This document shows, piece after piece, positions 24,995 to 33,011 of a DNA stretch of 48,794 nucleotides (the first letter of the stretch is position 1; every line of letters begins with the position of its first letter). The notes under the pieces were generated by a model that saw only the letters and a list, made by a program, of their open reading frames with translations, was not told the origin of the DNA and ran no database searches. The stretch comes from an uncultured Bacteroidales bacterium. GTDB taxonomy: Bacteria; Bacteroidota; Bacteroidia; Bacteroidales; Bacteroidaceae. The stretch lies in the NCBI GenBank assembly GCA_902766625.1, contig CACXEH010000023.1, positions 1 through 48,794 of the forward strand. Reading direction: 5' to 3'. The position numbers and the translations under genes are program-made.

Positions 24995-26383
24995 ATGAGG
25001 AAGCCAATCTATTTTATATTAGCCGGCACATTATGGCTCAGCAGTTGCGGCATTTATAAAAAATATGAACGTCCGGAGAACATAAACACGACAAATATTT
25101 TCCGCGACACAGCAGTAGTAAACAGTGCGTTGGTGACGACCGACACCACATCTTTAGGGAGTACACCTTGGCGTGAAGTGTTTACAGACCCCTATTTGCG
25201 TCAGTTAATTGACTCCGCATTAGTAAACAATACTGATATGCGCTCTGCCGCTTTGTCTGTTAAACAGGCAAAAGCTATGCTGACAGCGGCAAAACTGTCT
25301 TACCTTCCCTCTTTCACATTTGCTCCGACGGGAACACTGCGCTCCTGGGATTTCGGTAAAGCTTCACAGATTTATTCTCTCCCGGTAGAAGCCAGTTGGT
25401 CTGTTGATCTGTTTGGAAGTTTGACCAATGCAAAAAGAGCACAGCAGGCTATTTATTTGCAGTCACAAGACTACCAGCGCGCAGTACAATGCGGCATCAT
25501 TTCCGGTATAGCAAACATGTACTACACCCTATTGATGCTTGACAAGCAATTGGAGATTACCAAAAACACGGAAACACTGACAAAACAGACTTATGACATG
25601 ATGGTTCAGCAAAAACAATTTGCTGAGACAGACGAGTCTGCTGTAATGTCTGCCAAAGCTAATTACTATTCTGTCTTGGCGAGCATTCCCGAAATAGAAC
25701 GACAGATACGCGAGGTAGAAAACTCCCTTTCACTGCTGCTTTGCGAGGCACCACATCAAATTAAACGCGGAAAATTAGAAGATCAAAGTCTGCCCCATAA
25801 ATTCAGTGTAGGCATTCCGTTACAGATTTTGTCCAACCGCCCCGATGTGCACGCCAACGAAATGGCATTGGCAAACTGTTTTTACAACGTAAACAAAGCC
25901 CGTTCTGCTTTTTATCCCAATATTACAATCAATGGTTCTGCAGCATGGACAAACAATTCCGGTGGCGGTATTGTCAATCCTGGCAAAATTTTGAGTACAG
26001 CGGTTGCCAGTCTGGTACAACCCATATTCTATAGAGGGCAACTCACTGCTGCTTTGAAGGTTGCTAAAGCTCAGCAAGAGCAAGCTTTCTTGACATGGCA
26101 ACAGTCTGTTCTGAACGCAGGAAGTGAGGTAAGTAATGCGTTGGCTTTGTATCAGAGTAGCCAAAAACGCAGTGAACTGGAGATAATCCAAATAGCAAGT
26201 CTTGAGCGCAATGTGGAAGTAGCAGAGAAAATGTTTAAAATGAGCACTAACGGCAACTATCTCAATGTCATCAGTGCTCAGCAAGCACTTCTTCACGCTC
26301 AGTTATCTAAGGTGGGAGATGATTTCAACAAGATGCAAGCAGTTGTTAATCTATACTATGCCTTAGGCGGTGGTGATAAATAA
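24995..26383 (+). CDS. Outer-membrane efflux lipoprotein (TolC/NodT family)
   Basis: The 462 residues start with a lipoprotein signal (LWLSSC, Cys18) and show the two-repeat OEP layout with long helical hairpins: AALSVKQAKAMLTAAKLSYLP (about 82-102) in the first and ANEMALANCFYNVNKARSAFYPNI (about 285-310) in the second half, preceded by LSNRPDVH. It forms the trimeric outer-membrane duct of the pump. It begins one base after the pump stop, so translation is probably coupled. Confidence 0.95.
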   Translation: MRKPIYFILAGTLWLSSCGIYKKYERPENINTTNIFRDTAVVNSALVTTDTTSLGSTPWREVFTDPYLRQLIDSALVNNTDMRSAALSVKQAKAMLTAAKLSYLPSFTFAPTGTLRSWDFGKASQIYSLPVEASWSVDLFGSLTNAKRAQQAIYLQSQDYQRAVQCGIISGIANMYYTLLMLDKQLEITKNTETLTKQTYDMMVQQKQFAETDESAVMSAKANYYSVLASIPEIERQIREVENSLSLLLCEAPHQIKRGKLEDQSLPHKFSVGIPLQILSNRPDVHANEMALANCFYNVNKARSAFYPNITINGSAAWTNNSGGGIVNPGKILSTAVASLVQPIFYRGQLTAALKVAKAQQEQAFLTWQQSVLNAGSEVSNALALYQSSQKRSELEIIQIASLERNVEVAEKMFKMSTNGNYLNVISAQQALLHAQLSKVGDDFNKMQAVVNLYYALGGGDK

Positions 26384-26401
26384 CAAGTAACTATAGAAAC
26401 A

Positions 26402-27184
26402 ATGGCAAATAAGATAAGTCCTCAAGCATATGTACACCCCGATGCAAAGTTGGGTGACAATATAACAATCTACCCTTTCGCATACATTGAAGGCGACGTA
26501 GAGATAGGTGATGGATGTATTATATATCCATACACGAGCATTATGGACGGTACACGTATGGGAAAGAGTAATACCGTACATCAAGGTACCGTCTTGGCTG
26601 CGCTCCCTCAGGATTTTGATTTTCGTGGTGACAAAACAGAACTTGTAATTGGTGACCACAATATCATCCGGGAAAATGTTGTTATCAATCGTGCCACATT
26701 TGCCGGTGACAAAACACAGATTGGTAACGGCAATTTCATTATGGAAGGTGTCCACGTCAGCCACGACACCATTATATATCACAACTGTGTGATAGGTTAT
26801 GGTTCCAAGATTGCCGGCTGTTGCGTCATACAGGACAACGCTATCCTTTCAAGTAACGTTATTGCCAATCCTGGTGTCAGAGTCGGACGATCAGCTATGG
26901 TACAGAGCGGTTGTCGTTTCAGCAAGGATGTTCCTCCTTATATTGTTGCAACACACAACCCCATTGAGTATGGCGGAGTCAATGCGACAATTCTGACCAA
27001 CGCTGGAATCAAAGAAGAAGTACAGAATGACATTGCACAAGCATACCGTTTGATATTTAATCAGATGACGAGTCTGTTTGATGCACTGATACAGGTAAAG
27101 GAACAAGTTCCAGACAGTCAGGAAATACAAAATATCCTTAAGTTCGTCAATGATTCCAAGTTAGGTTTGATAAACAGAATCTAG
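26402..27184 (+). CDS. LpxA-like acyl-[ACP]-UDP-GlcNAc O-acyltransferase (divergent)
   Basis: The 260 residues form a left-handed beta-helix of hexapeptide repeats with an LpxA-type C-terminal helical domain. LpxA landmarks are present: FRGDKTELVIGDHNIIREN and HVSHD, which holds the catalytic His pair (E. coli H122/H125). However, the segment equal to E. coli HQFC (H160-Q161) reads NPGV, and H144 is Cys. In E. coli LpxA adds the first acyl chain to UDP-GlcNAc for lipid A. This copy lies 18 bases after an efflux operon rather than in the usual lpxD-lpxC/fabZ-lpxA cluster, so it may be a paralogue with altered substrate. The fold is clear; the exact reaction is not. Confidence 0.75.
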   Translation: MANKISPQAYVHPDAKLGDNITIYPFAYIEGDVEIGDGCIIYPYTSIMDGTRMGKSNTVHQGTVLAALPQDFDFRGDKTELVIGDHNIIRENVVINRATFAGDKTQIGNGNFIMEGVHVSHDTIIYHNCVIGYGSKIAGCCVIQDNAILSSNVIANPGVRVGRSAMVQSGCRFSKDVPPYIVATHNPIEYGGVNATILTNAGIKEEVQNDIAQAYRLIFNQMTSLFDALIQVKEQVPDSQEIQNILKFVNDSKLGLINRI

Positions 27185-27200
27185 CCGCGACCTTACCTTT

Positions 27201-27782
27201 TTATTTTTGTAGATTTTGGGAAACAATTTCAACTTTTGTTTCCCCATTGGCTTTTGTAACAGCTACTTCACTGTAATCTATACCTTTTTGCCATATCACC
27301 GTATTGTTATACACCATCTTTATTTTTTCAGGATACCACTTCCTGTCTACAATTGTATAACGATAGGTTGTCTCTATCTTATCTACTGAACCATTGACAT
27401 GAATATAGGTGATACATTTTTCAGAGCCATCACCACAAACATATAATTCATATTTATTTGTTCCGTTCCCACTTATGATGGCATTATGCCGATCACCATA
27501 ATGAAAGACATCACTCGTAATATGAACACTGTCCGATTTGTAATAAGCCAGCGAGTCTGACGTCAATACTTTCTTATAGGCAAGAGGCCACGTCTTTGAA
27601 TTATCCGTTTTGATTAAGTCATTTCCATTTTCATCATAATAACGGATTCCCACATCGGCAGTTATTGTAAACTCTCCTATTTCAGATGCTGTGGAATAGT
27701 ATTCCGGTTCATCTACCGCATCACACGAAGCCATTGTGATGCACAAAAGCAACAATAATAAAAATATAACCTGATTTTTCAT
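27201..27782 (-). CDS. Predicted lipoprotein of unknown function
   Basis: The 193-residue product starts with a strong lipoprotein signal: hydrophobic FLLLLLLC followed by TMASC, Cys20 being the lipidation site. The rest is rich in Tyr, Thr, Asp and beta-prone segments, suggesting a secreted beta-domain. The ATG at 27782 is used; a longer frame from 27860 would overlap the upstream kinase gene. It starts 4 bases after the nucleoside-kinase stop and should share its transcript. I do not recognise a family. Confidence 0.8.
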   Translation of the reverse strand: MKNQVIFLLLLLLCITMASCDAVDEPEYYSTASEIGEFTITADVGIRYYDENGNDLIKTDNSKTWPLAYKKVLTSDSLAYYKSDSVHITSDVFHYGDRHNAIISGNGTNKYELYVCGDGSEKCITYIHVNGSVDKIETTYRYTIVDRKWYPEKIKMVYNNTVIWQKGIDYSEVAVTKANGETKVEIVSQNLQK

Positions 27783-27786
27783 CACA

Positions 27787-29475
27787 CTAAAAACTGTTTT
27801 TATACTTAAAGCTGGAACCGCCGACGAACTCTCGCATGATACTGGTGGGCGGTATTTCATTATCCGGTATCGCTACAAAGTAATGTATGAATTTCAGAAG
27901 GCGATGAGCCTCGCTGTATTCTGCACAGTTCCTGGGAACACTTGCCAATATAGGCTCAGCATAATTCCTCAATACTGCAAATTCTATATTCAAAGCCGAG
28001 TTAAACATCACATCTGCATTTTCTGAGTAGGGAAATATCCATTTCTCTTCTGCCTCACACACCGACGGCCATTGCTGAATGGTCTCTCGAGCAGTAAAAG
28101 CCCCTTTCTTATAGTCACGGATAATTCGGCGGAGCAAACGATTGTCGCGTGTCGGTATCCAATTGTGCGAATCCAGAGACACCGTTGTCAATGTTGAGAC
28201 ATAAATTTTATATTTCAAGCAGTCTGGTATCTGCGACGTCAGCATCGGGTTCAATGCATGAATGCCCTCTATCACCAAAACGCGATCGTCGCCCATCTTC
28301 ATCCTCTTGCCATTATATTCGCGCTTGCCCGTTGTAAAATTATATTCCGGCATCTCCACCTCTTCACCGGCAAGAAGCAGTTTCAAGTCCCGCTCCAATG
28401 TCTTGCGATCGACAGCGGTGATATTGTCAAAATCATATTGTCCATTAGGCAACTTGGGTGTATCTACCCTGTTTACGAAATAGTCGTCTGTAGAAAATGT
28501 CAGCGGCCGTAAACCGCAGGCTAGCAACTGTACCGCCAGACGTTTGCTGAATGTTGACTTTCCTGAACTTGAAGGTCCTGTTATCAGCACCACTCTCACA
28601 GGATTTTTCTCAGCATAATACCGTCTGTGTATCTCCTCTGCTATTTGGACAATCTTTTTTTCCTGAAGAGCCTCGCTGACCTGTATCAATTCTGAAGCTC
28701 TGCCTTTCAGCATTGCCTTATTCACATCACCGACATTGTTCAGGTGCATAATAATATTCCACTTCAAATATTCAGAAAAAGCCTCAAACGCTTTAGGCTG
28801 CTCTTCTCTCCTCGCAATCTTATTGGGATTTTTTCTATCTGGTACTTGCAGCAACAGGCCATCACCATAACTTTGCAAACCCCACACTTTGATATATCCG
28901 GCAGAAGGGAGCAATGCGCCGTAGTAATAGTCAATCGTGTCACCCAGAGTGTAATAGTCGCAATAAACCTGACCATTTGTCTCCATAAGTTTCACCTTGT
29001 CTGAGAATCCTCTCTCGCGGAAAATGCGGATGGCTTCCTCTGTGGGTGTCTCGTTTCTCCTGAAAGGCATATCCAGCTGCACAATCTTGCGCATCCTCGA
29101 ACGGATTTTCTTAATGTCGCTCTCCGTCACCGGTGTATTGTCTGCTTTATAAAAATTACAATAGTAACCGCGGGATATCGGATGCTCAATAAACAATTTA
29201 CTTCCTGGGAAGACATCACAGGTGGCCTTATAAAGCACAAAACAGAGAGAACGGATATAAAGCCTCCTGCCACTGCTATCCGACATGTCGAGAAATTCCA
29301 CATCTCTGTTTTGGTATAACCGGAATTTCAGCCCTTGAACAGTGTTGTTGATCTTAGCACAAACAACAGGATACTTAAATACCAATTCAGGATATTCTTT
29401 CAGCACATCCAGGAGTGTAACACCTTCGGAAAAACTTTTTGTAATATTGTTATTCTTACATCTAATCTGCAACAT
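27787..29475 (-). CDS. Nucleoside (uridine-type) kinase with TGS and pseudo-ThrRS editing domains
   Basis: The 562-residue protein joins three parts. Residues 1-64 are a TGS domain. Residues about 68-210 resemble the ThrRS/AlaRS second additional domain (FIEHPISRGYYCNF; DYYYGALLPSAG), but the zinc/editing residues of that domain are lost: HSxxH reads RSLCF (75-79) and the C-x-x-x-H segment has Y184 and L188. Residues about 290-510 are a P-loop kinase of the uridine kinase/phosphoribulokinase class with GPSSSGKST (300-308), FSTDDYF (327-333) and VIEGIHALNP. This fusion is a known bacterial family (nucleoside kinase, TM0751-like); the nucleoside and the role of the N-terminus are unclear. It is divergent from dacB and followed at 4 bases by a lipoprotein gene. 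Confidence 0.85.
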   Translation of the reverse strand: MLQIRCKNNNITKSFSEGVTLLDVLKEYPELVFKYPVVCAKINNTVQGLKFRLYQNRDVEFLDMSDSSGRRLYIRSLCFVLYKATCDVFPGSKLFIEHPISRGYYCNFYKADNTPVTESDIKKIRSRMRKIVQLDMPFRRNETPTEEAIRIFRERGFSDKVKLMETNGQVYCDYYTLGDTIDYYYGALLPSAGYIKVWGLQSYGDGLLLQVPDRKNPNKIARREEQPKAFEAFSEYLKWNIIMHLNNVGDVNKAMLKGRASELIQVSEALQEKKIVQIAEEIHRRYYAEKNPVRVVLITGPSSSGKSTFSKRLAVQLLACGLRPLTFSTDDYFVNRVDTPKLPNGQYDFDNITAVDRKTLERDLKLLLAGEEVEMPEYNFTTGKREYNGKRMKMGDDRVLVIEGIHALNPMLTSQIPDCLKYKIYVSTLTTVSLDSHNWIPTRDNRLLRRIIRDYKKGAFTARETIQQWPSVCEAEEKWIFPYSENADVMFNSALNIEFAVLRNYAEPILASVPRNCAEYSEAHRLLKFIHYFVAIPDNEIPPTSIMREFVGGSSFKYKNSF

Positions 29476-29486
29476 AGCTGCAAAGT

Positions 29487-29520
29487 TTTGCGCAAAAGTA
29501 CCAAATTTATATTAAATTTG
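29487..29520 (+). promoter_or_regulatory. Promoter of the PBP4-type gene
   Basis: TTTG (29487-29490), a 22-base spacer and TAAATTTG (29513-29520), ending 23 bases before the ATG. A divergent TACTTTTG box (29500-29493, minus) serves the nucleoside kinase within the same 68 bases. Confidence 0.6.
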
Positions 29521-29543
29521 TAGAAGCAATTATACATTTAATT

Positions 29544-30779
29544 ATGCCTGCGCGCAAAATACGACATATAATATTACCTTTTCTTTTATTACTATTTTTT
29601 ACAGCCTGTAGTCACAAAGACGACACAGGTACAGCCCTGAAAACCATTCCCACAGACTTAAACATAGATGACAGTCTGAGACAGCGTGTTGCGCAATATA
29701 TCGAGAGAAAACCTATGGACTCACTTCTTGCGTTTTATCTTTACGACATCACGGCAGAGAAACCTGTTTACGAATATCGCAAAGATGCTCTCATGCCTCC
29801 CGCATCTTGTCTGAAATTGTTGACAGGCATTGCCCTGCTCCACCGCTTAGGCTGTACATACAAATTTAACACACAACTCTGCATACACGGCCCTGTCAGC
29901 AACGGACATTTGAAAGGAGACTTGATTATATACAGCGGGTATGACCCTCTGCTGACTTCCTACGAATTGCAGCCATTATTCAAAGCCATCAATGAAAAAG
30001 GCATCAAGAATATTGACGGGAAAGTTATCCTCGACCTGGGTGTCAATGAATATCCCCAGCACGAAGAGCACTGGATTCCAGGAGATTTGAAACGCAGAAA
30101 ATTCGGTTTCTTCTATCAAGGACAAGCGAGGATTGAGCAGGAAATCAAATATCTTATACGCTCGCAAGGAACAGTATTCAAGGACGAGCAACTCTGCTGG
30201 GCCAAATTGCCCAAAGGTTCCAAACGCATTGCACTGCAACAAACGCCCATTGAAGAAGTTGTACAGCTGATGTGGAAGAACAGCGCCAACGAAAAATCCG
30301 AGAGCATGCTCTACCCTCTCGGCAGATATTCCGGGCGGACCGACTCGCTGCGGACAGCCGGGCTGACTTATCTGCAACAATTTATCAAGAAAGAACTCTG
30401 CAGGACTGATTCATGCGCTGTCTTACACGACGGTTGCGGCATGTGCATCCACAACAGGCTATCCCCGTCGCTCATCGTAGATTTACTACGCTACGCCCAT
30501 CAGCACCGAGACATTTTTGAAATTGTGCAACGCACTTTCCCCAAAGGCGGCATTGACGGCACACTGATTCACCGTCTGAACAAGCCCCGCACCAAAGGGA
30601 AGATTATAGCCAAGACGGGTACGCTGACAAGAGAAAACGGCATCAGTTCATTGAGCGGATATTTCAAAGACAGGCAAGGTCATGTTGTCTGCTTCGCCAT
30701 TATGAACAATCACATCCCTATTGCCGATGCACAACTGTATCAAGACAAACTGTGCGCTGAGTTTTTCGCTAAACCTTGA
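29544..30779 (+). CDS. dacB: D-alanyl-D-alanine carboxypeptidase/endopeptidase, PBP4 type (S13)
   Basis: This class C penicillin-binding protein trims or cleaves peptidoglycan peptides in the periplasm. All three active-site motifs are present: SxxK as SCLK (S88-K91), SxN as SAN (247-249) and KTG (357-359). A lipoprotein-like signal ends at FTAC (Cys22), so it may be lipid-anchored. At 411 residues it is shorter than E. coli DacB (477), with a reduced insert between SxxK and SxN; DGSG of the family reads DGCG here. It is monocistronic. Confidence 0.92.
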   Translation: MPARKIRHIILPFLLLLFFTACSHKDDTGTALKTIPTDLNIDDSLRQRVAQYIERKPMDSLLAFYLYDITAEKPVYEYRKDALMPPASCLKLLTGIALLHRLGCTYKFNTQLCIHGPVSNGHLKGDLIIYSGYDPLLTSYELQPLFKAINEKGIKNIDGKVILDLGVNEYPQHEEHWIPGDLKRRKFGFFYQGQARIEQEIKYLIRSQGTVFKDEQLCWAKLPKGSKRIALQQTPIEEVVQLMWKNSANEKSESMLYPLGRYSGRTDSLRTAGLTYLQQFIKKELCRTDSCAVLHDGCGMCIHNRLSPSLIVDLLRYAHQHRDIFEIVQRTFPKGGIDGTLIHRLNKPRTKGKIIAKTGTLTRENGISSLSGYFKDRQGHVVCFAIMNNHIPIADAQLYQDKLCAEFFAKP

Positions 30780-30782
30780 CGG

Positions 30783-31070
30783 TCATTCTTGATTAGCCTT
30801 ATCACGCTGTCTGTCGCGCTCGCGCCTGGCTTTCATATCTGATATCGTCGCATCATCCAATATTACGATGATACCTTTCCGTATACACTCCTGCAAGTCT
30901 TCATAACCAAAAGCTTTGCCTTGTATGTTGAAATCAGATATATTAAATTCATAGTTCACGCGCAATTTATGCCTGATCTCCTTCTGCTGATAACGCGTCC
31001 CCGAAACTTTAAGTCGCAATAATCTGCCGATGCTGTCTATTTCTTTCTGCGAAAACTTGTTACGCCCCAT
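30783..31070 (-). CDS. Conserved-looking small basic protein, unknown function
   Basis: The 95 residues begin MGRNKFSQKEIDSIGRLLRL and end in a Lys/Arg/Asp-rich helical tail; the middle holds IRHKLRVNYEFNISDF and GYEDLQECIRKGIIVILDD. I remember similar uncharacterised proteins from Bacteroides but cannot name a family. The ATG at 31070 is chosen over 31115, since a TAACTTTG box on the minus strand (31122-31115) would not leave room for the longer form. The gene ends 3 bases after dacB ends on the other strand. Confidence 0.65.
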   Translation of the reverse strand: MGRNKFSQKEIDSIGRLLRLKVSGTRYQQKEIRHKLRVNYEFNISDFNIQGKAFGYEDLQECIRKGIIVILDDATISDMKARRERDRQRDKANQE

Positions 31071-31114
31071 GAGTGTCGTTATATGATTTTGTCTGATCCT
31101 AATAATTCCTATCA

Positions 31115-31172
31115 CAAAGTTACTACTTTTTCGACCAGATATTCTTTTTGTCTCATTTTTTTTATAACTTTG
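31115..31172. promoter_or_regulatory. Divergent -7 boxes of the small gene and the AraC-type regulator
   Basis: TAACTTTG occurs in both directions: on the minus strand at 31122-31115 and on the plus strand at 31165-31172, 22 bases before the regulator ATG. -33 boxes are poor on both sides (TTTG at 31147 is only 14 bases from the plus box). Confidence 0.45.
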
Positions 31173-31194
31173 CTACACAAAAGATTAAGCAACA

Positions 31195-32364
31195 ATGATT
31201 CACATGCTATTATTGTATTTGCCCTGCACATTCTGTCTGGGTTTCTTCTTGATATATATAATGCGCAAGGACTATTCCTTGCCGCATAGGCTTGTGACTA
31301 TCATTGCGGCGTTACTTACCATTCTATTCTTTGCAAACTCTCTCTACTTTAGCAACTTTGAGGATTATAAGACCTTGGCCTGGAGCCAACTCATCAAACA
31401 TATTACAACACCGCTGCTGCCGTTTGCCGTACTCATATATCTGCACATCCTGGCAAACAAGAAAATAAAATTGTGGCAAACTGTAGCATATATCACGTTT
31501 CCTGTCCTGGTAGGCACAGCATGCACCACAATATATCTCACAATAGGACTCGACAACATTGCCCTGTATCTTGAAGACATCGAAAAAGCCGGTCAGATCC
31601 TGCCTGTCTACCAATCGAATGTATTGTATCAAGCCTACGAAATTGTTTGCTGCACAGCATACGACCTCATCTTATGGTTAGAATGTATATATCTGTTCCT
31701 CTATGCACTGCATTTTCTATATATCAGCGGATGCAGATGGAGCAGTATAGTAAATTTCATCAGCAACAAAGGTTACCTGACACCGCTGCAACTACAAAGC
31801 ATATTTGTATTTCCCGTATTTCTTCTGTGTATGGCGCGGACATTCTACACACGCTGGTTTCTGCTTGAACATCCTTACATCTCAGACATTGTCAGTATCT
31901 TCGCGGCAATGATATGTATCTGTTTCTGTCTTGTCGGATTGTATTCGCAATTGGAGAAACTCAGCATCTGGTTTTTCATCGCGCCGGTAAGAGGCAACTT
32001 CATCTACACTACAGAACATCAGCTGAACAGAAACGACGAGTTGCACGAGCGCTTTAAGTCACTCTTTGAGGAACAAAAACCATATCTGCAGTTTTCACTT
32101 AAACTGGAAGATCTCGCTGCAATGTTACAGACCAACCGCCAATATCTATCCCACCTCATCAACACTGAGTATAAACAGACTTTTCCGGATTATATCAACT
32201 CCCTCAGGATTAAAAGCGCACAAGAATATATGTTGCAGCACCCCCATGCGACACAAGACGAAATCGCCCGTAACAGCGGTTTTAACAGCGCACAGACATT
32301 TAACCGACGCTTCAAACTTGAAGCAGGTATGACTCCTGCCGAATGGCTCGCATCAAGAAACTAA
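31195..32364 (+). CDS. Membrane-bound AraC family transcriptional regulator
   Basis: The 389-residue protein has 6 to 7 transmembrane helices in residues 1 to about 265 and a C-terminal AraC/XylS DNA-binding domain (about 290-389): LEDLAAMLQTNRQYLSHLIN is the first helix-turn-helix and the segment from TQDEIARNSGFNSAQTFNRRF to MTPAEW the second. It should sense a signal in or across the membrane and control nearby genes; the GH9-deacetylase and symporter genes downstream are the obvious targets. It is separated from them by 647 bases with several palindromes. Confidence 0.9.
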   Translation: MIHMLLLYLPCTFCLGFFLIYIMRKDYSLPHRLVTIIAALLTILFFANSLYFSNFEDYKTLAWSQLIKHITTPLLPFAVLIYLHILANKKIKLWQTVAYITFPVLVGTACTTIYLTIGLDNIALYLEDIEKAGQILPVYQSNVLYQAYEIVCCTAYDLILWLECIYLFLYALHFLYISGCRWSSIVNFISNKGYLTPLQLQSIFVFPVFLLCMARTFYTRWFLLEHPYISDIVSIFAAMICICFCLVGLYSQLEKLSIWFFIAPVRGNFIYTTEHQLNRNDELHERFKSLFEEQKPYLQFSLKLEDLAAMLQTNRQYLSHLINTEYKQTFPDYINSLRIKSAQEYMLQHPHATQDEIARNSGFNSAQTFNRRFKLEAGMTPAEWLASRN

Positions 32365-32606
32365 ACCATATCTTTTTCCGACATCCCTGCGCATATTTGC
32401 AGAAAGGGTATTTTGTCTACTAAGATAAATCATTTCACTTTACCCCGATAAACCGTTTGACCTATCGCGATAAAACAACATTTATATCGAGGATAAAATT
32501 TTCGGCTCTACTCACAGAAGTTTTTTTCCACAGCCGTATCGCAAAATCCAGACAGCCATCTGGCAAAATCTCGAACGCTGCGCGACAACCGACTCTGCAT
32601 GACATC

Positions 32607-32643
32607 AAAAAAAGACCCTCTCTACAAAGAAAAGGTCTTTTTT
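32607..32643. terminator. Terminator-like hairpin after the regulator gene
   Basis: AAAAAAGACC and GGTCTTTTTT arms with a 16-base loop; T-tract on both strands by symmetry. It lies about 240 bases past the regulator stop, so it ends that transcript late or belongs to an unseen small RNA. Confidence 0.55.
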
Positions 32644-32646
32644 CTC

Positions 32647-32662
32647 ATACTACGCGTAGTAT
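32647..32662. promoter_or_regulatory. 16-base perfect palindrome centred on CGCG
   Basis: ATACTACGCGTAGTAT is its own reverse complement and lies just past the hairpin at 32607-32643. It could be a regulator site; nothing identifies the protein. Confidence 0.4.
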
Positions 32663-32975
32663 TTAAGTTTTGTGGAAAACACAATGTGCATCCATAAGCA
32701 CAGAATCAAGGTATCACAACAAGATTAAACAACTATAGATGGTTTTTAAAACAAAAGAATAAAAATTTTATTAGTGTATCACTACATTTGTGCAATGCAA
32801 ATTTATCAGTAATACATCATGACGAAATTAGCATCTTGTAAAATAAACGGTAAAGGTATTGACGAATCGTAAAATTGACGTTTCAACAATACGTATCGTG
32901 CCTCAAACTCAGCAATAATCATCCTGAAAAGGAGAAAAGACAGATAAATTTCTGTCAACATATTAGGTCAACAAA

Positions 32976-32996
32976 CGATAAATATCGGTAACTTTG
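32976..32996 (+). promoter_or_regulatory. Candidate operator dyad and -7 box of the GH9 gene
   Basis: CGATA-AA-TATCG (32976-32987) sits directly against TAACTTTG (32989-32996). The -7 box matches TAnnTTTG, there is no good -33 box, and the leader would be only about 10 bases. A promoter lacking -33 with an adjacent dyad fits activator control, perhaps by the AraC-type regulator. Confidence 0.45.
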
Positions 32997-33011
32997 TGAT
33001 AAATCAGCAAA

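Larger units (their letters stand above)
32365..33011. other. Long intergenic region upstream of the GH9 gene
   Basis: 647 bases without a convincing gene. It contains TATCGCGATA (32463-32472), a terminator-like hairpin (32607-32643), the 16-base palindrome at 32647-32662, a 13-base word shared with 13658-13670 (32814-32826), the dyad CGATA-AA-TATCG (32976-32987) and a TAACTTTG box (32989-32996). The small frame at 32457-32666 has no protein-like features. Confidence 0.6.
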
